Source: an uncultured Thioclava sp.
GTDB lineage: Bacteria; Pseudomonadota; Alphaproteobacteria; Rhodobacterales; Rhodobacteraceae
Reading direction: 5' to 3'
Assembly (NCBI RefSeq): GCF_913064665.1
Contig: NZ_CAJYBT010000034.1
Span: forward strand, 1 to 40,048
Length of the DNA stretch: 40,048 bases
Shown here: piece after piece, positions 1 through 9,696 of the stretch
Position numbering within the stretch: the stretch's first letter is position 1
Layout: every line of letters begins with the position of its first letter
The notes under the pieces: generated by a model
What the model saw: only the letters and a program-made list of their open reading frames with translations
The model's database searches: none
Told to the model about the DNA's origin: nothing
Position numbers and translations under genes: made by a program

Positions 1-948
1 GTCGATCTCGGCAGGGTCCGCCATCAGGCGCGCCATTTCGGTGCTGATCGGGCTGAGCTTGGCAACCGCCAGATCGGCCAGCGCGGGTTTGAACGTCCCG
101 AACCCTTTGCCGCCATATTCGCCCAACACCTGCGCCGGGGTCATATCGGCCAAAGCGGCGTAGATATTCACCAGATTGCGCGCCTCGGGACGGTCTTTGA
201 GGCCCTCGATCTCGGCGGGCAATTCGGCCGGGTCGGTGGTGGCCTTGCGGATTTTCTTGGCGATCGTGTCGGCATCATCGGTCAGGTTGATGCGGCTGGC
301 ATCCGATGGGTCGGATTTCGACATTTTCTTCGTGCCATCGCGCAAGCTCATGACGCGGGTGGCGGTGCCCTCGATCAGCGGTTCGGGGGCGGGGAAGAAA
401 TCGACCTTGAAGTCATGGTTGAACTTGGCCGCGATATCGCGCGTCAGCTCGACATGTTGCTTCTGATCTTCGCCCACTGGCACCATCGTCGCGTGATAGA
501 CCAAAATGTCCGCCGCCATCAGCGCAGGGTAGGCGTATAGCCCCAGCGAGGCTTTCTCGGCATTCTTGCCCGCCTTATCCTTGAACTGGGTCATCCGGTT
601 CATCCAGCCCAGACGCGCCACGCAATTGAGCGCCCAAGCCAGTTCAGCATGGGCCGAAACCTGGCTTTGGTTGAACAGGATCGAGCGCGCCGGATCGACA
701 CCCGAGGCGATAAAGGCTGCCGCGGCCTCGCGGGTCTGGCGGCGCAGCGCTTCGGGGTCTTGCCAGACGGTGATGGCGTGCAGATCGACGAGGCAATAGA
801 TCGTCTCGATCCCCTCATCCTGTTTTTGTGCAAAGCGTTTCAACGCGCCAAGGTAGTTGCCCAGCGTCAGCCCGCCCGATGGCTGGATGCCGGAAAAGAC
901 CCGGGGTTTGAAATTGGCGTTGAGGGGGGGGATTTGGTCGCTCATCAT
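1..948 (-). CDS. trpS: Tryptophan--tRNA ligase, 3' end outside the window
   Basis: Class I aminoacyl-tRNA synthetase that charges tRNA-Trp in the cytoplasm. 316 codons are visible and the C-terminus lies beyond base 1. The N-terminus contains [17 protein letters not shown], the tryptophanyl version of the HIGH nucleotide-binding signature, around residues 19-35. The second class I signature, KMSKSDPSD, is present near residue 210. Two consecutive ATG codons (948 and 945) follow AGGAG; the second has the more usual spacing, so the true start may be 945. The gene points away from the rhomboid-like gene across a gap of about 120 bp and lies on the same strand as murJ and glnD. Identity is very secure. 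Confidence 0.96.
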   Translation of the reverse strand, partial: MMSDQIPPLNANFKPRVFSGIQPSGGLTLGNYLGALKRFAQKQDEGIETIYCLVDLHAITVWQDPEALRRQTREAAAAFIASGVDPARSILFNQSQVSAHAELAWALNCVARLGWMNRMTQFKDKAGKNAEKASLGLYAYPALMAADILVYHATMVPVGEDQKQHVELTRDIAAKFNHDFKVDFFPAPEPLIEGTATRVMSLRDGTKKMSKSDPSDASRINLTDDADTIAKKIRKATTDPAELPAEIEGLKDRPEARNLVNIYAALADMTPAQVLGEYGGKGFGTFKPALADLAVAKLSPISTEMARLMADPAEID

Positions 949-1067
949 CTTGCTCCTGAGGGCGCGCGGGGGTTGGAGGCCCGCACGGGGGTGGAATTCC
1001 GCCTTGTGCTCGCTTATCGCTAAAGCGCGCGGGACGTCAACCAAGCCCGCGCCCAAACGGAGCGCCC

Positions 1068-1754
1068 ATGCACGAAGGTTATAACGAGAACCCGATCAAC
1101 CCTTTGCCGCCCATCGTTTGGCTGCTGGCGCTGCCGATCATCGCGACCGAATTGTTCTTTGGCTTGGGCGCGAGCGGTCTGATGAGCGCGGCTGATGCGG
1201 CGGGCTGGCGTCTTGATGCGTTGCAGAAATTCGCGTTCTCGCCGCAGGTGTTGCGCGCGATGATCGACACCGGGCAATATCCGCCCCAGCAGATGCTGCG
1301 ACTGGTGACCTACCCGTTTGTGCATGCCAGCGTGACGCAGGCAATTTTCGTGCTCGTGTTCCTGCTGGCGCTGGGCAAAATGGTGGGCGAGTTGTTTTCC
1401 AATCTCGCCGTGGCAGTGGTGTTCTTGGGCTCAAGCGTGATCGGGGCGCTGGTTTATGGCTTGTTGCCCTTCACGCAGGTCGGGCTTTATGGCGGCTATC
1501 CGGGCGATTACGGGCTGATCGGTGCGTTCACCTGGATCTTGTGGACGCGACTGGGACAGGAGAACGCCAACCAGATGCGGGCGTTTTCGCTGATCGGGGC
1601 CTTGATGGGCATCCAGCTGATCTTTGCGATGATCTTTGGCGCGCGCCCCGATTGGATCGCGGATATTGTGGGCTTTGTGTCCGGTTTTACGCTTAGCTTC
1701 TTTGTGGCGCCGGGCGGGATGAAGCGCGCGTTGCAGCGCTTGCGCAAGCGTTAA
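1068..1754 (+). CDS. Rhomboid-family membrane protein lacking catalytic Ser and His
   Basis: A 228-residue multi-pass inner-membrane protein with about six hydrophobic segments and the layout of a rhomboid intramembrane protease. The family's HxxxxHxxxN-type region is represented by TYPFVHAS (His86), but the second His and the Asn are absent. Where active rhomboids have GxSG with the nucleophile, this protein reads G146-D-Y148-G149. Where the TM6 catalytic His precedes GG, it reads D199-I-V-G. By sequence it should therefore be proteolytically dead and may bind membrane substrates instead. Automated annotation would probably call it a rhomboid serine protease. CGGAG precedes the ATG by 5 nt. 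Its stop codon overlaps the stop of the convergent murJ gene (TTAA, 1751-1754). The fold assignment is an inference from overall pattern. Confidence 0.75.
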   Translation: MHEGYNENPINPLPPIVWLLALPIIATELFFGLGASGLMSAADAAGWRLDALQKFAFSPQVLRAMIDTGQYPPQQMLRLVTYPFVHASVTQAIFVLVFLLALGKMVGELFSNLAVAVVFLGSSVIGALVYGLLPFTQVGLYGGYPGDYGLIGAFTWILWTRLGQENANQMRAFSLIGALMGIQLIFAMIFGARPDWIADIVGFVSGFTLSFFVAPGGMKRALQRLRKR

Positions 1755-3304
1755 GCGCCGCCTTTTCCCCGGCGCATCGCAGCGCGGAAGTCGGCGAAAT
1801 GCACCGCGCCGATGGCGATGGCGGTGCCGAAATAGGCGATCATCCCAACGATCACGAGGCCCAACATCGCCAGCCCGCGCAGCCCCGGCGCGGTAAAGGC
1901 CGCCGGGAACGCCCAGCAGATCGCCCAGACCAGCGCGCCCATGACGGCCGCCGAGACGATGATGCGCGGCACGCGGCGCAGGAAGCGGGCGTCAAACCGC
2001 GCCGCCTCGCCCATCGAACGCGCGCCAAGCCACAGCTGCGCCACCATCGCCCAGCCTGCCAGCGTGGTGCCCACCGCCGCCGAGAGATAGCCGATGAACG
2101 GCGCAAGCCCGACCGCGATCACCACATTCACCCCCATCGCCACCAGCGCGTAATTAAACGGCGTGCGGGTGTTCTCGCGCGAAAAATAGAGCGGTTGCAG
2201 CACTTTTTGGAGCACGAAAGCGGGCAGGCCCAACCCGTAAATCGCCACAGCCCAAGCGGTCGCGACGCTATCGGCATGGCTGAAACGCCCGCGCTCAAAC
2301 AGCACCGAAACGATGGGCAGCGCAGCCACCAACAGCGCAATCGCCGGGCCGATGGTTAGCAGCAGCGCGAACTCACCCGCGCGCGAAAACGAATAGCGCC
2401 CGCCCGCCACGTCACCCGCGCGCAACCGGCGCGACAGATCGGGCAGCAGCACCACGCCAATCGCGATCCCGACCACGCCAAGGGGCAGTTGATACAGCCG
2501 ATCCGCGTAGTTGAGCCACGCAATCGCGCCGTCGAACTGCGAGGCGACCTGACGACCCACCAGCAGGTTGATCTGCACCACGCCCCCCGCCAGCATCGCA
2601 GGGATTGCGATGCGGATCAGGCGCTTCATATCGGGGCTCAGGCGGGGGCGGGCGGGCACGATCTTGAACCCGGCCCGCCACGCTGCGATCCAGACCAGCG
2701 TCAGTTGCGCCACGCCCGCGATCGGCACGGCCCAAGCCAGCGCTGGCCCGATCGGCCAGCCAAAGTGATCGGCCAGTATCATCGCCGCAACGAAGGTCAC
2801 GTTCAGCAAGACAGGCGCGGCGGCAGCGGCCGCGAAATGGCCTGCTGCATTCAGCACACCCGACAGCAGCGCACCAAGCGAGATGAACAGGATATAGGGA
2901 AACGCGATGCGGCCATATTGGGTGGCAAGCGCGAAACGCTCATCCGCGGCGAAACCCGAGGCCATCGCCAGCACCAGCCACGGCATCAAGGCAATCGCAA
3001 CCACACTCAGCGCGATCAGCACGGTTATCAGCCCGCCCATGGCCTCGCGCGCGAAGCCTTGGGCATTCTCGCCGCCCTCAAGTTTCTTCGAGAAGATCGG
3101 GATAAAGGCGGTGTTGAACGCGCCCTCGGCAAAGAAGCGGCGAAACAGGTTGGGCAGCGAGAAGGCGATCAAAAACGCCTCGGCCACCGGGCCAGCCCCA
3201 AGATAGGCCGCGATCATCATGTCGCGCGCAAATCCCAGCACGCGGCTCGCCATTGTCCAGCCGCCCACCGTCAGGAAGCCGCGCACCAGCCGGATCGGTT
3301 TCAT
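1751..3304 (-). CDS. murJ: Lipid II flippase MurJ (MviN)
   Basis: Polytopic inner-membrane protein of the MOP/MVF superfamily that moves lipid-linked peptidoglycan precursor to the periplasmic face. The 517 residues and roughly 14 hydrophobic helices match the family. The N-terminus shows the typical SRVLGFARD and AFLIAFSLPNLFRRFFAEGAF segments (residues about 20-62), which contain conserved arginines of the central cavity. The ATG lies 1 bp after the glnD stop, so the two genes are almost certainly co-transcribed and translationally coupled. The 3' end converges on the rhomboid-like gene with overlapping stop codons and leaves no room for an intrinsic terminator. Confidence 0.95.
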   Translation of the reverse strand: MKPIRLVRGFLTVGGWTMASRVLGFARDMMIAAYLGAGPVAEAFLIAFSLPNLFRRFFAEGAFNTAFIPIFSKKLEGGENAQGFAREAMGGLITVLIALSVVAIALMPWLVLAMASGFAADERFALATQYGRIAFPYILFISLGALLSGVLNAAGHFAAAAAAPVLLNVTFVAAMILADHFGWPIGPALAWAVPIAGVAQLTLVWIAAWRAGFKIVPARPRLSPDMKRLIRIAIPAMLAGGVVQINLLVGRQVASQFDGAIAWLNYADRLYQLPLGVVGIAIGVVLLPDLSRRLRAGDVAGGRYSFSRAGEFALLLTIGPAIALLVAALPIVSVLFERGRFSHADSVATAWAVAIYGLGLPAFVLQKVLQPLYFSRENTRTPFNYALVAMGVNVVIAVGLAPFIGYLSAAVGTTLAGWAMVAQLWLGARSMGEAARFDARFLRRVPRIIVSAAVMGALVWAICWAFPAAFTAPGLRGLAMLGLVIVGMIAYFGTAIAIGAVHFADFRAAMRRGKGGA

Positions 3305-3305
3305 C

Positions 3306-6089
3306 CTAGTTGCCCGCCCGTTTCGAGCCAGAGGCGATTGCCTCGCGCAGCCGCTTTTCCAAGGCCTGCTGGCGCGACGTCGAGTGCAGCTTCAGCCCAA
3401 ACATGTCCTTGACGTAGAAACTATCCACCACCTGCGCCCCGTAAGTCGCGATCACCGCGCTGGAGATCGAGATATTATTGGCCGCCAGCGCGCGGGTCAG
3501 ATCGTAGAGCAGGCCGGGGCGATCGCGAGTATCGACCTCGATGATCGTGTAAATGTCCGATCCCTCATTGTCGAAAACTACATGGGTCGGGAATTTAAAC
3601 TCGCGCTCGCGTTTCTTGATCTTGTCGCGATCTTTGAGCGCATCGCGCGCGATCACCTCGCCACGCAGCGTCTTGTCGATCATGCCGCGCAGACGGCCCA
3701 GCTTGGAGGCCTCATAGGGGTGGCCCTCGGCATCCTGAATCCAGAAGACGGCGGTCGCGTAGCCGTCCTTGCTGGTATAGGTGCGCGCATCGACCACGTT
3801 CGCCCCCACCAACGCCAACGCGCCCGAAAGCCGCGAGAAGATGCCCGGATGATCGGCCAGCGCGAAGCTGGCGCGCGTGGCGTCGTGATCATCATCGGGA
3901 TGCAGGTCGATGCGGATTTCGCTATTGTCCAACCCGCGCAGCAACCTTGCAAAGATCGTGTGATTGGTGGTGTTGAGCGATTGCCAATAGGGATCGTAAT
4001 GACGCCCCAACTCGGCGCGAATTTCCTTGCCGTCCCAATCGCCAGTCTGTTCCAGAACAAGGCGCAGGGCGCGCTTGGCCTCAGAACTGCGCTGATCGCG
4101 ATTAACCGCCTCAAGGCCATGTTCAAGGGCGCGCGCGGTTTCGGTATGCAGCTTGCGCAGCAGGCTTGCTTTCCAGTTGTTCCACACATTGGGCCCAACG
4201 CCGCGAATGTCGCAGACCGTCAGCACGGTCAGCAGATCCAGCCGTTTGCGCGACTTCACCTGACGGGCGAAATCGCGGATCGTGCGCGGGTCGGACAGGT
4301 CGCGTTTCTGCGCCACATCCGACATCAACAGGTGATTGCGGATCAGCCATTCCACCGTCTCGCATTCCTCGGCATTGAGCCCCAGACGCGGGGCCACCTT
4401 GCGCGAGATTTTCGCCCCCAAAATCGAGTGATCCTCGGGGCGGCCCTTGCCGATATCATGCAGCAAAAGCGCGACATACATCACGCGGCGATTGATCCCC
4501 TCTTCGAGGATTTTGGACGACAGCGGCAGCTCTTCGATCAGCTCTTCGCGCTCGATCTGGGCCAGCGTCGAGATCACCTGAATCGTGTGCTCGTCCACGG
4601 TGTAGCTGTGATACATATTGAATTGCATCATCGCCACGATCGGCCCGAATTCTGGGATGAAGGCGGCCAAAACACCCAGCTCATTCATCCGGCGCAGCGC
4701 GCGTTCCGGGTTGCCATGTTTGAGCAGCAGATCGAGGAACAGCTTTTGCGCCTCGCGGTCGGTGCGGATCGAATCGTCAATCAAATCGAGATTGGCCGAG
4801 ACCATCCGCATTGCATCGGGATGGATCAACATCCCCGTTCGCAAGGCCTCTTCAAAGATGCGCAGCAGGTTCACCGGATCGGCCAGAAACGCGGCATCAT
4901 CCGCCACGTTGAGCCGCCCGTTATCCTCGCGGTAAGGCGCCTTGAGCTTGCGGCGACGGCGGAAAATGCGTTGCAGCATCGGCGCGGTCTTGACGTGCTG
5001 CGCCTCTAGCTTGGTGAGGAAGATGCGGGTCACATCGCCCACCGCCGTAGCATGGCGGAAATAATCCTGCATGAATACTTCGACCGCGCGCCGACCCGCC
5101 AGATCGCGATAGCCCATGCGTTCGGCCACCTCGACTTGCATGTCGAAACTCAGTTGATCGGCCGCGCGCCCTGCGATCAGATGCAGATGGCAGCGCACCG
5201 CCCAAAGGTAGTCTTCAGCGGCATAGAAGGTCGCGTATTCCTCGGGGGAAAAGGCCCCGATCTCCATCAATTCGCGCGCGCGCCCGACATGGTGGATATA
5301 TTTGCCGATCCAATAGAGCGTTTGCAGATCGCGCAACCCGCCCTTGCCCTCTTTGATATTGGGCTCCAGCACGTAGCGCTGCCCACCCTGACGGCGGTGG
5401 CGCTGGGCGCGTTCCTCTAGCTTGGCCTCGATGAATTCGCCCTCGGTGCCTTCAAACAGGTCATGGCGCAGCCGCTTTGAAAGCGCTTCCGCCAACTCGG
5501 TATCGCCCCCGACATAGCGGTGCTCCAGCAAGGCGGTGCGGATCGTGATGTCTTCGCGCCCGAGCCGGATGCAATCGTCCAGTGTGCGCGAGGAATGCCC
5601 CACCTTCAGCTTGAGATCCCACAGCATATAGAGCATCGATTCAATCACGCTCTCAGCCCAAGGCGTGACCTTGTAGGGCGTCAAGAACAACAGATCGACA
5701 TCGGAATGCGGCGCCATTTCAGACCGGCCATATCCGCCGACCGCGAGAACCGAGAACCGCTCGGCCTCGGTCGGGCTGCCAAGTCGGTGAAGCCGCGTCG
5801 TCGCCACCCGCAAGACCGAGCATACGATGCCATCGGTCATCTGCGCATAGGCCTCGACGGTGACGCGCGCGGCCCGCGGATGGGTGGCGAAATCGGCCTC
5901 AATTGCCGCACAGGCCTGCTCGCGCTCGTGCGCCAGAAAGGCCACGGTGGCCGAGCGCAGATCGCGCGCCTCCTCAATCCCCTCAAGCGCGATCTCGAGC
6001 GCCTCGAAAACCCCGGTCTCCCGAAGAAGGAGCGGGCCCCCAGACTCCTGCGGGGTAAACGACTGCGCAGTGCTCACGGCTTTGGTCAC
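3306..6089 (-). CDS. glnD: Bifunctional PII uridylyltransferase/uridylyl-removing enzyme
   Basis: Nitrogen-status sensor that uridylylates and deuridylylates PII proteins in response to glutamine. The 927 residues carry the full architecture: a nucleotidyltransferase core with GGYGRSEMAPHSDVD (residues 118-132, metal ligands Asp130 and Asp132), an HD hydrolase domain with LLLHDIGKG near residue 540, and two C-terminal ACT domains (about 745-815 and 855-925), the last containing DRPGLLYDLTRAL. The start used is GTG at 6089; no strong Shine-Dalgarno sequence is visible and an in-frame GTG at 6077 is an alternative. It lies 48 bp downstream of the lipoprotein gene and 1 bp upstream of murJ, which suggests one operon. 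Confidence 0.96.
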   Translation of the reverse strand: MTKAVSTAQSFTPQESGGPLLLRETGVFEALEIALEGIEEARDLRSATVAFLAHEREQACAAIEADFATHPRAARVTVEAYAQMTDGIVCSVLRVATTRLHRLGSPTEAERFSVLAVGGYGRSEMAPHSDVDLLFLTPYKVTPWAESVIESMLYMLWDLKLKVGHSSRTLDDCIRLGREDITIRTALLEHRYVGGDTELAEALSKRLRHDLFEGTEGEFIEAKLEERAQRHRRQGGQRYVLEPNIKEGKGGLRDLQTLYWIGKYIHHVGRARELMEIGAFSPEEYATFYAAEDYLWAVRCHLHLIAGRAADQLSFDMQVEVAERMGYRDLAGRRAVEVFMQDYFRHATAVGDVTRIFLTKLEAQHVKTAPMLQRIFRRRRKLKAPYREDNGRLNVADDAAFLADPVNLLRIFEEALRTGMLIHPDAMRMVSANLDLIDDSIRTDREAQKLFLDLLLKHGNPERALRRMNELGVLAAFIPEFGPIVAMMQFNMYHSYTVDEHTIQVISTLAQIEREELIEELPLSSKILEEGINRRVMYVALLLHDIGKGRPEDHSILGAKISRKVAPRLGLNAEECETVEWLIRNHLLMSDVAQKRDLSDPRTIRDFARQVKSRKRLDLLTVLTVCDIRGVGPNVWNNWKASLLRKLHTETARALEHGLEAVNRDQRSSEAKRALRLVLEQTGDWDGKEIRAELGRHYDPYWQSLNTTNHTIFARLLRGLDNSEIRIDLHPDDDHDATRASFALADHPGIFSRLSGALALVGANVVDARTYTSKDGYATAVFWIQDAEGHPYEASKLGRLRGMIDKTLRGEVIARDALKDRDKIKKREREFKFPTHVVFDNEGSDIYTIIEVDTRDRPGLLYDLTRALAANNISISSAVIATYGAQVVDSFYVKDMFGLKLHSTSRQQALEKRLREAIASGSKRAGN

Positions 6090-6129
6090 GTCTCGAATAG
6101 GCCTTGCTGGAAGGCGAAGGAAATCGGCA

Positions 6130-6149
6130 GCCGGGTCTTAATACCCGGC
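6130..6149 (-). other. Hairpin spanning the stop codon of the PBP-activator gene
   Basis: A perfect 7-bp inverted repeat (GCCGGGT / ACCCGGC) with a 6-nt loop encloses the TAA stop at 6138-6140. No T-run follows on the minus strand, so it is a weak candidate for partial termination or mRNA processing between the lipoprotein gene and glnD rather than a standard terminator. Confidence 0.35.
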
Positions 6150-7319
6150 CCCACCAAAGCTGCGCGGCGCGGGATCGATGATCACGGCTTGCCCGTTGCT
6201 GACCTGCGCAATCGCCAGACCACGCTCATTCGTGCCATCGGGCAGCAGGCGGAATACGCCGTTCACGCCAACAAAGCCCGAGGGCTGGGTCAGCCCCTGC
6301 CGGGTCAGCGCATTCGGATTGCCCGATTTGATCAGCGCCCCGATGGCGGCAATCCCGTCATAGGCGAGCCCGGCAATCGGATGCGGCGCGCTGCCATAAG
6401 CGGCCTGATAGCGTTGCACGAATTGCGCCTGCAGATTGGGATCGGGTTCGGCGAACCAGCCACCTTGCACGCCCGGAAGCGACAGGGTCGCGGGCGGAAT
6501 ATCCCAGCGGGTCAGGCCGATGAATTGCGTGCTCTGCGAGTTGACGCCGTTTTCCGGCAAAAGCTGGGACAACAGCGGCAGCGCGCCTGCCGTGTCAGCG
6601 GTCAGGAACAGCGCGTCCACATCGCCCGCCTTCACGCGTTCCGCGATTTTCGGCGCGGCAGAGACCACCCCTTGCTGGGAGAACGGATAATTGGTGACGC
6701 CAGCCAGCGTCGCGCCGTTGCGCGCAATTGCGGTCTGGATCGCGGCAGCCCCGACCGAGCCGGCGGCGGTGTCCTCATGCACGACCATGATCCGGCGCTT
6801 GCCCTGACGCGCAGCATAGCGCACCAACCGCTCGGCGGTGTTGGGGAAGGTCGGGCCAAGCACGAAAAGGTTGCCCCCCGCGATATCGGTGTTGTTCGAG
6901 AAGGCCAGTACATTGACGTTGCGCGGGGCCACGGCCACCGCTACGGCATTGGCCGATTGCGCGAACACCGGACCCAGAATAATCTTGGCGCCGTCATCGA
7001 CCGCCTTGTTTGCCATCGCAGCGGCCTGACCTGCCTGACCGCCGGTGTTGTAAACGCGCAGATCAATGCGCACACCTTTCAAATCGGCCACGGCCATATC
7101 GGCTGCGTTCTTCAGTGCGCGTGCCAGCGTTTCATCGCCCGAGTTGCCCGAACCTGCGGGCACCAGCAGCGCCACCGTGACGGGGGCCGAGGTGTCGATG
7201 CGTTGTCCGCTATTGCCCCCGATCGGTCCGGTTGGGTTGCAAGCTGCCAGCCAAAGCGCCGAGAAAAGCGCTACGATTTGTGCAGCGCGTGCACGGGTGT
7301 TACGGATCAGGGCAAACAT
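6138..7319 (-). CDS. Penicillin-binding protein activator (LppC/LpoA-like lipoprotein)
   Basis: A 393-residue lipoprotein with the periplasmic-binding-protein type I fold (Leu/Ile/Val-binding-like). In the LpoA/LppC family such proteins stimulate peptidoglycan synthases from the outer membrane. The signal peptide ends in the lipobox LAAC with Cys27 as the lipidated residue. The body contains PVTVALLVPAGSG followed by alternating alpha/beta segments such as AKIILGPVFAQSANAVA. An in-frame extension to 7547 exists, but the lipoprotein signal and an AAGGA ribosome site just upstream fix the start at 7319. A good sigma70-like promoter lies at 7361-7389. Co-orientation with glnD and murJ fits a cell-wall role. 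It could alternatively be annotated as an ABC substrate-binding protein, but no transporter genes adjoin it. Confidence 0.85.
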   Translation of the reverse strand: MFALIRNTRARAAQIVALFSALWLAACNPTGPIGGNSGQRIDTSAPVTVALLVPAGSGNSGDETLARALKNAADMAVADLKGVRIDLRVYNTGGQAGQAAAMANKAVDDGAKIILGPVFAQSANAVAVAVAPRNVNVLAFSNNTDIAGGNLFVLGPTFPNTAERLVRYAARQGKRRIMVVHEDTAAGSVGAAAIQTAIARNGATLAGVTNYPFSQQGVVSAAPKIAERVKAGDVDALFLTADTAGALPLLSQLLPENGVNSQSTQFIGLTRWDIPPATLSLPGVQGGWFAEPDPNLQAQFVQRYQAAYGSAPHPIAGLAYDGIAAIGALIKSGNPNALTRQGLTQPSGFVGVNGVFRLLPDGTNERGLAIAQVSNGQAVIIDPAPRSFGGAGY

Positions 7320-7360
7320 GATAGGTCCTTCGGCTCGATGCGCAAAAATGGCTTGACCAA

Positions 7361-7389
7361 ATTCTATGCGGATCGTCGCACGAAGTAAA
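7361..7389 (-). promoter_or_regulatory. Sigma70-like promoter for the PBP-activator operon
   Basis: On the minus strand TTTACT (7389-7384) is followed after exactly 17 nt by TAGAAT (7366-7361). These match the TTGACA and TATAAT consensus at 4/6 and 5/6 positions. The predicted transcription start lies about 35 bp ahead of the ATG at 7319, leaving room for the AAGGA ribosome site. It is a consensus match only. Confidence 0.5.
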
Positions 7390-7416
7390 CGATACTCACG
7401 CTTCAAGGAGCAGGTG

Positions 7417-8331
7417 ATGCAGCAAGAGAACGAAACCGGCAAGATCGCGCTTGAGGGGGCAGGCGCAGCGGGCGAGGGGCGTTTGGTGCCACTTGCGCCG
7501 GGGTTGCATTTTATCGCCACGCCGATTGGGGCCGCGCGCGACATCACCTTGCGCGCCCTCGATATTTTGCGCTCGGCTGATGTTTTGGCCGCTGAGGATA
7601 CCCGCAGCCTGCGCCATCTGATGGAAATTCACGGCGTGCCGCTGGCGGGGCGCAAGATCGTTGCCTATCACGACCACAACGGAGAGGCGATGCGCCCGCG
7701 TTTGCTGCGTGCTTTGCAAGACGGTCAGTCGGTGGCCTATGCCTCTGAGGCGGGGACACCGCTGGTGGCAGATCCCGGCTTTCAACTGGGCCGTAGCGTG
7801 ATTGCCGAAGGGTATCGCGTCTATGCCGCGCCCGGCCCTTCGGCGGTGCTGGCGGCCTTGACGGTCTCGGGCCTGCCCAGTGATCGCTTTCTTTTTGCAG
7901 GGTTTGCCCCCAATGCCAGCGCAGCCCGGCAAAAATGGCTGGCCACCTTTCGTGATATCCCGGCAACGCTTGTTTTTTACGAAAGCCCCAAGCGTGTTAA
8001 CGCGATGTTAAGAGATTGTGTGAAAACATTCGGTGAACATCGAGAGGCGGCGCTGTGTCGTGAATTGACCAAACGCTTTGAAGAAGTGCGGCGCGGCACG
8101 CTGCAAGACATCGCGCAAGGGCTCGAAGACTCGCCGGTCAAAGGTGAAATTGTGGTGCTGGTTGATCGGGCGCATGGCCCTGCGGCAGGACCAGAGGAAT
8201 TGGATAAAATGCTGCGGCTCGCCTTGGCGCGCCAAAGCATGAAGGATGCGGTGTCCGAGGTGGCGCAGGCGCTTGGTCTTCCCCGGCGGGAGGTCTATCA
8301 GGCGGCTCTCGAAATGGAGAAGAAGACATGA
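7417..8331 (+). CDS. rsmI: 16S rRNA (cytidine-1402-2'-O)-methyltransferase
   Basis: SAM-dependent methyltransferase of the tetrapyrrole-methylase fold that modifies C1402 in the ribosomal P site. The 304-residue product has family signatures: LHFIATPIGAARDITLRAL near the N-terminus, AAEDTRSLRHLM, SEAGTPLVADPGF (SAM site) and FYESPKR. An in-frame ATG lies further upstream at 7366, but AAGGAG at 7405-7410 is placed 6 nt before the ATG at 7417, which decides the start. It is divergent from the lipoprotein gene, a neighbour arrangement (lipoprotein, rsmI, yraN) that is common in proteobacteria. Its stop overlaps the next start by 4 bp (ATGA). Confidence 0.95.
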   Translation: MQQENETGKIALEGAGAAGEGRLVPLAPGLHFIATPIGAARDITLRALDILRSADVLAAEDTRSLRHLMEIHGVPLAGRKIVAYHDHNGEAMRPRLLRALQDGQSVAYASEAGTPLVADPGFQLGRSVIAEGYRVYAAPGPSAVLAALTVSGLPSDRFLFAGFAPNASAARQKWLATFRDIPATLVFYESPKRVNAMLRDCVKTFGEHREAALCRELTKRFEEVRRGTLQDIAQGLEDSPVKGEIVVLVDRAHGPAAGPEELDKMLRLALARQSMKDAVSEVAQALGLPRREVYQAALEMEKKT

Positions 8332-8693
8332 GCGGTGCACTTTCCTACTATTCCGGGCTTGCGGCCGAACAACAGGTTGCGCGCCGCTACGAGGATGCGG
8401 GCCAGTCGATTTCTGAACACCGCTGGCGGGGCCGCTATGGGGGCGAAATTGACCTGATCGCACGCGATGGCGACACGGTGATCTTCGTTGAGGTCAAGAA
8501 ATCGCGTTCGCATGAACGGGCCGTACAACGACTGTCGGCGCGCCAGATGCAGCGGATCACTGTATCAGTGCAAGAATATCTGATGAAGTTTCCAGCCCCA
8601 GCCAATTGCAACCGCAAGGTACGATTCGATTTGGCATTGGTGGACGAGCAGGGGCAGATCAAGATTTTGCAGAACGCTTATTTCGGAATGTGA
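8328..8693 (+). CDS. YraN/UPF0102 family endonuclease-like protein
   Basis: A 121-residue protein with a Holliday-junction-resolvase-like PD-(D/E)xK fold. The catalytic pattern is visible as GGEIDLIARDGDTVIFVEVKK, giving the Glu, Asp and E-x-K residues of the nuclease core. The N-terminal half (AARRYEDAG-like, then WRGRYGG) also fits the family. Its ATG overlaps the rsmI stop, so translation is coupled. The physiological substrate of the family is not established; a role in DNA repair or processing is the usual suggestion. The family is recognised with confidence, the function is not. Confidence 0.9.
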   Translation: MSGALSYYSGLAAEQQVARRYEDAGQSISEHRWRGRYGGEIDLIARDGDTVIFVEVKKSRSHERAVQRLSARQMQRITVSVQEYLMKFPAPANCNRKVRFDLALVDEQGQIKILQNAYFGM

Positions 8694-8753
8694 GTTGCGA
8701 TTGCATCCCGGCGCACCACATTGCATCAAGGGTTGATTGCAAAGGGGACGCAG

Positions 8754-9695
8754 ATGGGCTTGAAAGTCGCAATTCAGATGGATCCGATCGCGGCGGTCAA
8801 TATTGACGCCGATAGCACCTTTCGCATCGCCGAAGAGGCGCAGGCGCGCGGTCACGAGTTGTTTTACTACACGCCCGACCGGCTGATGTATCGCGAAGGC
8901 CGTATCTTGGCGCGCGGCTGGCCGCTTCATGTGCGCCGCGAACAGGGGAATCATTTTACGCTGGGCGACGAGGTCGAAGTCGATCTTGCCGATTGGGATG
9001 TGGTCTGGCTGCGCCAAGATCCGCCGTTCGACATGGGCTATATTACCACCACCCATCTTCTCGAACGAATCCACCCCGCCACTCTTGTCGTCAATGATCC
9101 GTTCTGGGTGCGCAACTCGCCGGAAAAGCTTTTGGTGCTGAACTTCCCGGATTTGACACCCCCGACATTGGTCGCGCGTGATTTGGCTACGATTCGTGCG
9201 TTCAAGGCGGAGCATGGCGACATCATTCTCAAACCGCTTTACGGCAACGGTGGCGCGGGAGTGTTCCGTCTTGATCCGAACGATCGCAACCTGTCCTCGC
9301 TGCATGAGCTGTTCATGGGAATCAATAATGAACCCCTGATTGCGCAGAAATTTCTGCCCGCGGTGGCGAAAGGGGACAAGCGCATCATTCTGGTCGATGG
9401 CGAGCCAGTGGGCGCAATCAACCGGGTGCCTGCGGCGGGTGAGACTCGGTCCAACATGCATGTCGGCGGGCGGCCCGAGAAGGTGGCGCTGAGCGCGCGC
9501 GACCGTGAAATTTGCGCAGCCATTGGTCCTGTCCTGCGCGAAAAGGGGCAGATTTTCGTCGGTATTGACGTGATCGGCGATTGGCTGACGGAAATCAACG
9601 TGACCTCGCCCACGGGCATTCAAGAATTGGAACGTTTTGACGGGGTTAATATTGCTGCCCAAATCTGGGAGGCGATCGAGGCGAAACGGAGCTGA
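8754..9695 (+). CDS. gshB: Glutathione synthetase
   Basis: ATP-grasp ligase joining glycine to gamma-glutamylcysteine in the second step of glutathione synthesis. The 313-residue product starts [12 protein letters not shown], typical of the family, and contains [25 protein letters not shown] (ATP-grasp loop) and the C-terminal [17 protein letters not shown] precedes the ATG at 8754; an ATG 33 bp upstream is in frame but would add residues unlike the family. It lies 60 bp after the yraN-like gene and 1 bp before the hydrolase GTG, so the four genes from rsmI may form one transcript. Confidence 0.96.
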   Translation: MGLKVAIQMDPIAAVNIDADSTFRIAEEAQARGHELFYYTPDRLMYREGRILARGWPLHVRREQGNHFTLGDEVEVDLADWDVVWLRQDPPFDMGYITTTHLLERIHPATLVVNDPFWVRNSPEKLLVLNFPDLTPPTLVARDLATIRAFKAEHGDIILKPLYGNGGAGVFRLDPNDRNLSSLHELFMGINNEPLIAQKFLPAVAKGDKRIILVDGEPVGAINRVPAAGETRSNMHVGGRPEKVALSARDREICAAIGPVLREKGQIFVGIDVIGDWLTEINVTSPTGIQELERFDGVNIAAQIWEAIEAKRS

Positions 9696-9696
9696 C

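Noticed and set aside
3219-5009. Open frame of 596 codons on the plus strand opposite glnD
   Set aside because: Translation is rich in Arg, His and Gln with no recognisable domain, and it lies antisense to the well-supported glnD gene; such shadow frames are common at this G+C.
7353-7381. TTGACC as -35 element of an rsmI promoter
   Set aside because: No acceptable -10 hexamer lies 16-18 nt downstream on the plus strand; the minus-strand promoter in the same place is much better.
5520-7388. Open frame of 622 codons on the plus strand opposite glnD and the lipoprotein gene
   Set aside because: It spans two real genes on the other strand and has no family features.
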